DNA of 64,000 nt. Source: Saccharopolyspora_D taberi (GTDB lineage Bacteria; Actinomycetota; Actinomycetes; Mycobacteriales; Pseudonocardiaceae). Made by a program: the position numbers and the translations under genes. Location of the stretch: assembly GCF_039534165.1 (NCBI RefSeq), contig NZ_BAAAUX010000010.1, positions 1 to 64,000 of the forward strand, written 5' to 3'. Shown here in pieces: positions 60,670-64,000 of this stretch. The notes under the pieces were generated by a model that was given only the letters and a program-made list of their open reading frames with translations, did not search any database and had not been told where the DNA came from. Numbering within the stretch: the first letter of the stretch is position 1; every line of letters starts with the position of its first letter.

Positions 60670-62259
60670 TCAGCCGCGGGACACGCCGATGCCGGTCAGC
60701 GACCGGACGTCCATCTCGGCGAGCCGGTCCTCGTCGGGGCGCTCCCGGCCGACGAAAGTGCCGATCGCGCCGCAGATGAACGAGATCGGGATCGACACGA
60801 TGCCCGGGTTCTTCAGCGGGAAGAAGGCGAAGTCCACGTTCGGCAGGATCGAGTCCGACGCGCCCGACAGCACCGGCGAGAACAGCACCAGCAGCAGGCA
60901 GGAGCCGAGGCCGCTGTAGATGCCCCAGAGCGTTCCGGTGGTGTTGAACCGCTTCCAGAACAGCGAGTACAGGATCGTCGACAGGTTCGCCGAGGCGGCG
61001 AAGGCGAAGGCCAGACCGACCAGGAACGCGATGTTCTGGCCGTTGACCAGGATGCCGCCCAGGATCGAGACCGCTCCGATCACCAGCGCGGTGATGCGGG
61101 CGACCCGCACGACCGAGTCCGAGTCCGTCTTCCCGCGGCGCATCGCGTTCGCGTAGATGTCGTGCGCGAACGACGCCGACGCGGTCAGCGTCAGACCGGC
61201 GACAACGGCGAGGATCGTCGCGAACGCCACCGAGGCCACGATGCCCAGCAGCACCGTGCCGCCGATGCGGTAGGCCAGCAGGGGAGCGGCCGAGTTCTCG
61301 CCACCGGGCGCGGCGGTGATCGCCTCGCTGCCGACCAGCGCGCTGGCGCCGTAGCCGATGACCAGCGTGCACAGGTAGAAGATCGCGATGATCCAGATCG
61401 CCCACACCGTGGAGCGCCGGGCCTCGCGGGCGTTGGGCACCGTGTAGAAGCGCATCAGCACGTGCGGCAGACCGGCGGTGCCGAGCACCAGGGCCAGCGA
61501 CATCGAGATGAAGTCGAACTGGGTCAGCGCGGACTTCCCGTACTGCACGCCGGGCGCGAAGATCGCTTCGCCGTTCGGGTTGTTCTTGGCCGCTTCGCGC
61601 AGCAGGTGCGACATGTCGTAGCCGAACTTGCCGAGCAGGAAGATCGTGATCAGCGCGACCGAGAGCAGCAGCAGCGTGGCCTTGATGATCTGGACCCAGG
61701 TGGTGCCCTTCATGCCGCCGATCAGCACGTAGAGCATCATCACCAGGCCGACGACCGCGATCACCAGCGCCTGCCCGGCACCGGTGTGCACGTCCAGCAG
61801 CAGCGCGACCAGACCGCCGGCGCCTGCCATCTGCGCGATCAGGTACACGAAGGTGATCGCGAGCGTGGAGGCGGCGACCGCGGCCCGCACCGGGCGGGCG
61901 CGCATCCGGAACGCGATGACGTCGCCCATGGTGAACCGGCCGACGTTGCGGGTGCGCTCGGCGATCAGCAGCAGGTTGATCAGCCAGGCGACCAGGAAGC
62001 CGATCGAGTACAGGAAGCCGTCGTAGCCCTTGACCGCGATAGCGCCCGCGATGCCCAGGAACGACGCGGCGGACAGGTAGTCACCGGAGAGCGCGATGCC
62101 GTTCTGCGCGCCGCTGAACGAACCGCCTGCCGCGAAATAGTCGCTGGAGGTGTTCTGGCTGCTCGCCCGGTAGACCACGAACAGCGTGATCAGCACGAAC
62201 ACGACGAAGATGCCGGTGTTGACCAGGGCACCTTCGGACGGGAGCAGGGTTGGGTTCAT
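60670..62259 (-). CDS. actP: cation/acetate symporter
   Basis: A 529-residue sodium:solute symporter with about thirteen helices. Family features are SSDYFAAGGSFSGAQNGIAL and GDYLSAASFLGIAG near the start, then GGMKGTTWVQIIKATLL and GTAGLPHVLMRFYTVPNARE. It imports acetate or related short acids. Its ATG overlaps the stop of the DUF485 gene, the usual actP-yjcH arrangement. Confidence 0.9.
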   Translation of the reverse strand: MNPTLLPSEGALVNTGIFVVFVLITLFVVYRASSQNTSSDYFAAGGSFSGAQNGIALSGDYLSAASFLGIAGAIAVKGYDGFLYSIGFLVAWLINLLLIAERTRNVGRFTMGDVIAFRMRARPVRAAVAASTLAITFVYLIAQMAGAGGLVALLLDVHTGAGQALVIAVVGLVMMLYVLIGGMKGTTWVQIIKATLLLLSVALITIFLLGKFGYDMSHLLREAAKNNPNGEAIFAPGVQYGKSALTQFDFISMSLALVLGTAGLPHVLMRFYTVPNAREARRSTVWAIWIIAIFYLCTLVIGYGASALVGSEAITAAPGGENSAAPLLAYRIGGTVLLGIVASVAFATILAVVAGLTLTASASFAHDIYANAMRRGKTDSDSVVRVARITALVIGAVSILGGILVNGQNIAFLVGLAFAFAASANLSTILYSLFWKRFNTTGTLWGIYSGLGSCLLLVLFSPVLSGASDSILPNVDFAFFPLKNPGIVSIPISFICGAIGTFVGRERPDEDRLAEMDVRSLTGIGVSRG

Positions 62260-62675
62260 CGCTGGTCACCGACCGCCTCGCGGCGGATCTCCTCGATCTC
62301 GGGGTCGACGTGCTTGCGGGCGAACCGGCCGTAGAGCGCGGTGATGATCAGCGTGGTCGCGAACTGGCCGACGCCCATGACCAGTCCGACGTTGACCTCG
62401 CCGTACAGGCGCTGGGCCATGAATTCCGGAGCGTAGGCCGCGAGCAGCACGTAACCCACGTACCAGAGGAGGAATAACGCGGTCATCGGGAAAACGAACG
62501 ATTTCACGCGGCGGCGGAGTCGCCGGAATTCCGGGCTTTGCCGGATCGCGTGGAAATCGGGACCGTCCGATGTGCTCCGCACCGAGCTCTTGTCGATTCC
62601 GCCGAAGGCTTCCCGCGCTTTTCCTGCCTGGTCACGGGGCTGCCCGCGCAGCGCGGATGGCGTTGCGTTGCTCAT
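62256..62675 (-). CDS. DUF485 membrane protein, ActP partner
   Basis: A 139-residue protein with two hydrophobic helices (SFVFPMTALFLLWYVGYVLL and VGQFATTLIITALYGRF). This is the YjcH-like DUF485 family always found with acetate symporters. The N-terminal 60 residues are longer and more polar than in the enterobacterial version. ATG 62675 follows GGAAGGA. It heads the acetate uptake operon. Confidence 0.9.
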   Translation of the reverse strand: MSNATPSALRGQPRDQAGKAREAFGGIDKSSVRSTSDGPDFHAIRQSPEFRRLRRRVKSFVFPMTALFLLWYVGYVLLAAYAPEFMAQRLYGEVNVGLVMGVGQFATTLIITALYGRFARKHVDPEIEEIRREAVGDQR

Positions 62676-63403
62676 GCGTCCTTCCTGGGGGCTGCGCCGG
62701 AGCCGCCGGGGGCGGCGGATGGGGTCTCGTGCGGCGGGGAAATCTAACCACTTCCGTCGCCGGTTCAACAGTGTGGTGAGGACCACCGGTGAGGCCATTT
62801 GCGGGTCGCAGGCTTGATGAAAACGTGACCTCGGGGAGCACCGGCGACGGCCCCTCGGCCCTGCCCGTACACAGTTTTCCCAGTTCGGGGGCTGCTTGCC
62901 GGTGAGTGACACTGGTGCGAACGGCCGGTACGGTCTCGTTGCAGAGCTGTGAGAAAAGCGCCCGCACTGGGCTGAACGGGTGAAATCAGCTCGACGGTCG
63001 CACGCTGCTGAGGACCCGTGCTGCGGGGTTGCAACGTTTCGTCGGCCGGATTGTTGAAAACGCCCCCAGTGCTTTCGCCGCTGTCGGGGCTTATAGTGCT
63101 TGGGCACTGAAAGCCAGTCACCCCGGCGTGCGGCTCCTCGGTTCGATGTCCGGCGTGCGGAAACCGTCGCTCGCGGCGATCCGGTAACGCTGAGTATCGA
63201 TTGAACCTGCACCGGTAAGGTGCGGTTCCGCAAGGGGCTTTGCGGTGGCGGTGCTGGTTTTCCGTCAAGCCCCCGACCGCTCCAGACGACGATTGCGGGA
63301 TCGCACGCATGCGCCGTTCTCCCACGCCTCGCCCGCCCGCGCGGCTCCACCCCCGCCCTGAGCAGCACCGCAGCCGCGGCGCTTCGACAGGAGGGTGCTC
63401 GTG
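62676..63403. promoter_or_regulatory. 728-bp divergent control region
   Basis: No gene is seen. AGTGC-TTGG-GCACT lies at 63095-63108. Two adjacent hairpins, GAACCTGCACC/GGTGCGGTTC (63203-63228) and CCGCAA/TTGCGG (63228-63245), stand 160-200 bases before the kinase start and could shape its leader. The region serves the acetate operon on one side and the histidine kinase on the other. Confidence 0.45.
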
Positions 63404-64000
63404 ATGGCGTCCGGTGGTGCCGGCAGGTTCGCCGCCGCCACCGAGTGGCGGAACTGGTCGCTGACGACGAAGCTGGCCGCCGTCGTGCTGGTGCCGGTGA
63501 TCTTCGCGATCACGCTCGGTGTCGGGCAGATCCGCTGGCAGGTCGGGCAGGCCGACGAGTACGACCGGGTCGGCAAGGTGGTCGACGCGGTCGACCGCAT
63601 CGAGCCGCTGATCCTCAGCGCGCAGGAGGAGCGCACCAACGCGGTGGAGTTCCTGACCGGCTCGGCCGGACCCGAGGTCCTCGACCGGCAGGCCGCGGTG
63701 GTCGACTCGGCCGCGCAGGCGACGCACGAGGTGATGGCCGACCGGGACGCCTACAGCGAAGTCGTCCAGGAGCGCTACGCCGAGCTGCGAACCCAGCTCG
63801 ACCAGCTCGCCGGCCTCCGCGCGCAGGTGCGGGCCAAGCAGCTCCCCCCGCCCGCGGCGATCGACGGCTACAGCAGGCTGGTGACCGCGGTGCTGTCCCT
63901 GGACCTCGCGCTGACCAGCACCGTCGCCGACCGCAACCTCTCCAGCACCTCCGCGGCAATGCAGGACATGGTGGTCCTGATGGAGGAGGTCCGGCTCCAG
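63404..64000 (+). CDS. nitrate/nitrite-sensing (NIT) domain histidine kinase, partial
   Basis: The first 199 codons are present and open to the right edge. A short basic start leads to one transmembrane helix (LAAVVLVPVIFAITLGVG, near 25-42), then an extracellular NIT-type helical domain with AQEERTNAVEFLTG. This opening is typical of the large sensor kinases that head conservon-like operons in streptomycetes and relatives. ATG 63404 (or GTG 63401) follows GGAGG. Kinase domains lie outside the window. Confidence 0.82.
   Translation, partial: MASGGAGRFAAATEWRNWSLTTKLAAVVLVPVIFAITLGVGQIRWQVGQADEYDRVGKVVDAVDRIEPLILSAQEERTNAVEFLTGSAGPEVLDRQAAVVDSAAQATHEVMADRDAYSEVVQERYAELRTQLDQLAGLRAQVRAKQLPPPAAIDGYSRLVTAVLSLDLALTSTVADRNLSSTSAAMQDMVVLMEEVRLQ

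Overview
The window is high-GC actinobacterial DNA with GC-rich third codon positions, frequent GTG/TTG starts and start/stop overlaps. Gene content and order fit a Pseudonocardiaceae-type actinomycete such as Saccharopolyspora; that placement is inferred from remembered gene order and not from a search. The sequence has one 40-base assembly gap (18555-18594). No tRNA, rRNA, CRISPR array, complete insertion sequence or prophage was seen.

Layout. 1-3154: start of a Fe/Mn superoxide dismutase gene behind a Nur-box-like site, then a cobalamin riboswitch driving a btuFCD-type ABC importer. 3311-7234: glutamate-cysteine ligase-like enzyme, aldo/keto reductase and a drug-efflux MFS protein, all on minus. 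7424-13516: TrmH/SpoU methyltransferase, DUF2537 protein, sepH, serC and a TPR-like protein, with the first four in the same order as Rv0881-Rv0884c of Mycobacterium tuberculosis, then a citA-like citrate synthase. 13816-18408: urease operon ureABCFGD without ureE. 18863-29183: pdxH, two transporters, an aldose epimerase, small minus-strand genes, an acyl-CoA dehydrogenase divergent from a TetR regulator coupled to a PfkB sugar kinase, and the main citrate synthase gltA. 29321-30031: fused remnants of an NTF2-like gene and a tetR gene. 30003-35944: a minus-strand operon tetR-glpD-natA-natB with a divergent flavin oxidase. 35967-39848: XRE/DUF5753-DUF397 pair, small proteins, 15-bp repeat arrays, GyrI-like and DinB-like proteins and a small cysteine-rich protein. 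39888-45193: a frameshifted Clp-N remnant and a minus-strand cluster around a 923-residue EccC/FtsK-like ATPase with two 83-86 residue helical proteins and three 22-bp direct repeats. 45501-50449: PRC-barrel protein, lipase-like hydrolase, DUF4232 lipoprotein, GH25-LysM lysozyme, a 45-bp minisatellite and a CopD-like protein. 51518-55709: a coupled four-gene operon (DMT transporter, glycosyltransferase, hydrolase, glycosyltransferase). 56412-64000: I36-like inhibitor, FAD dehydrogenase, AraC regulator, NmrA-like reductase, acetate symporter with its DUF485 partner, and the start of a nitrate/nitrite-sensing histidine kinase.

How parts work together. The superoxide dismutase gene (predicted nickel-responsive) lies about 14 kb from nickel-dependent urease. 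GlpD, the divergent alkyl-DHAP-synthase-like flavoprotein and their TetR regulator form a triose-phosphate/glycerolipid unit. Acetate uptake (actP) and two citrate synthases point to active acetyl-CoA metabolism.

The best candidates for something undescribed are the EccC-like ATPase cluster with its 22-bp repeats (40404-45193), a dispersed palindromic intergenic repeat family (about 8871, 55799, and partial copies near 3188 and 56091), and a structured leader of unknown class upstream of the DMT transporter operon (about 51185-51280).
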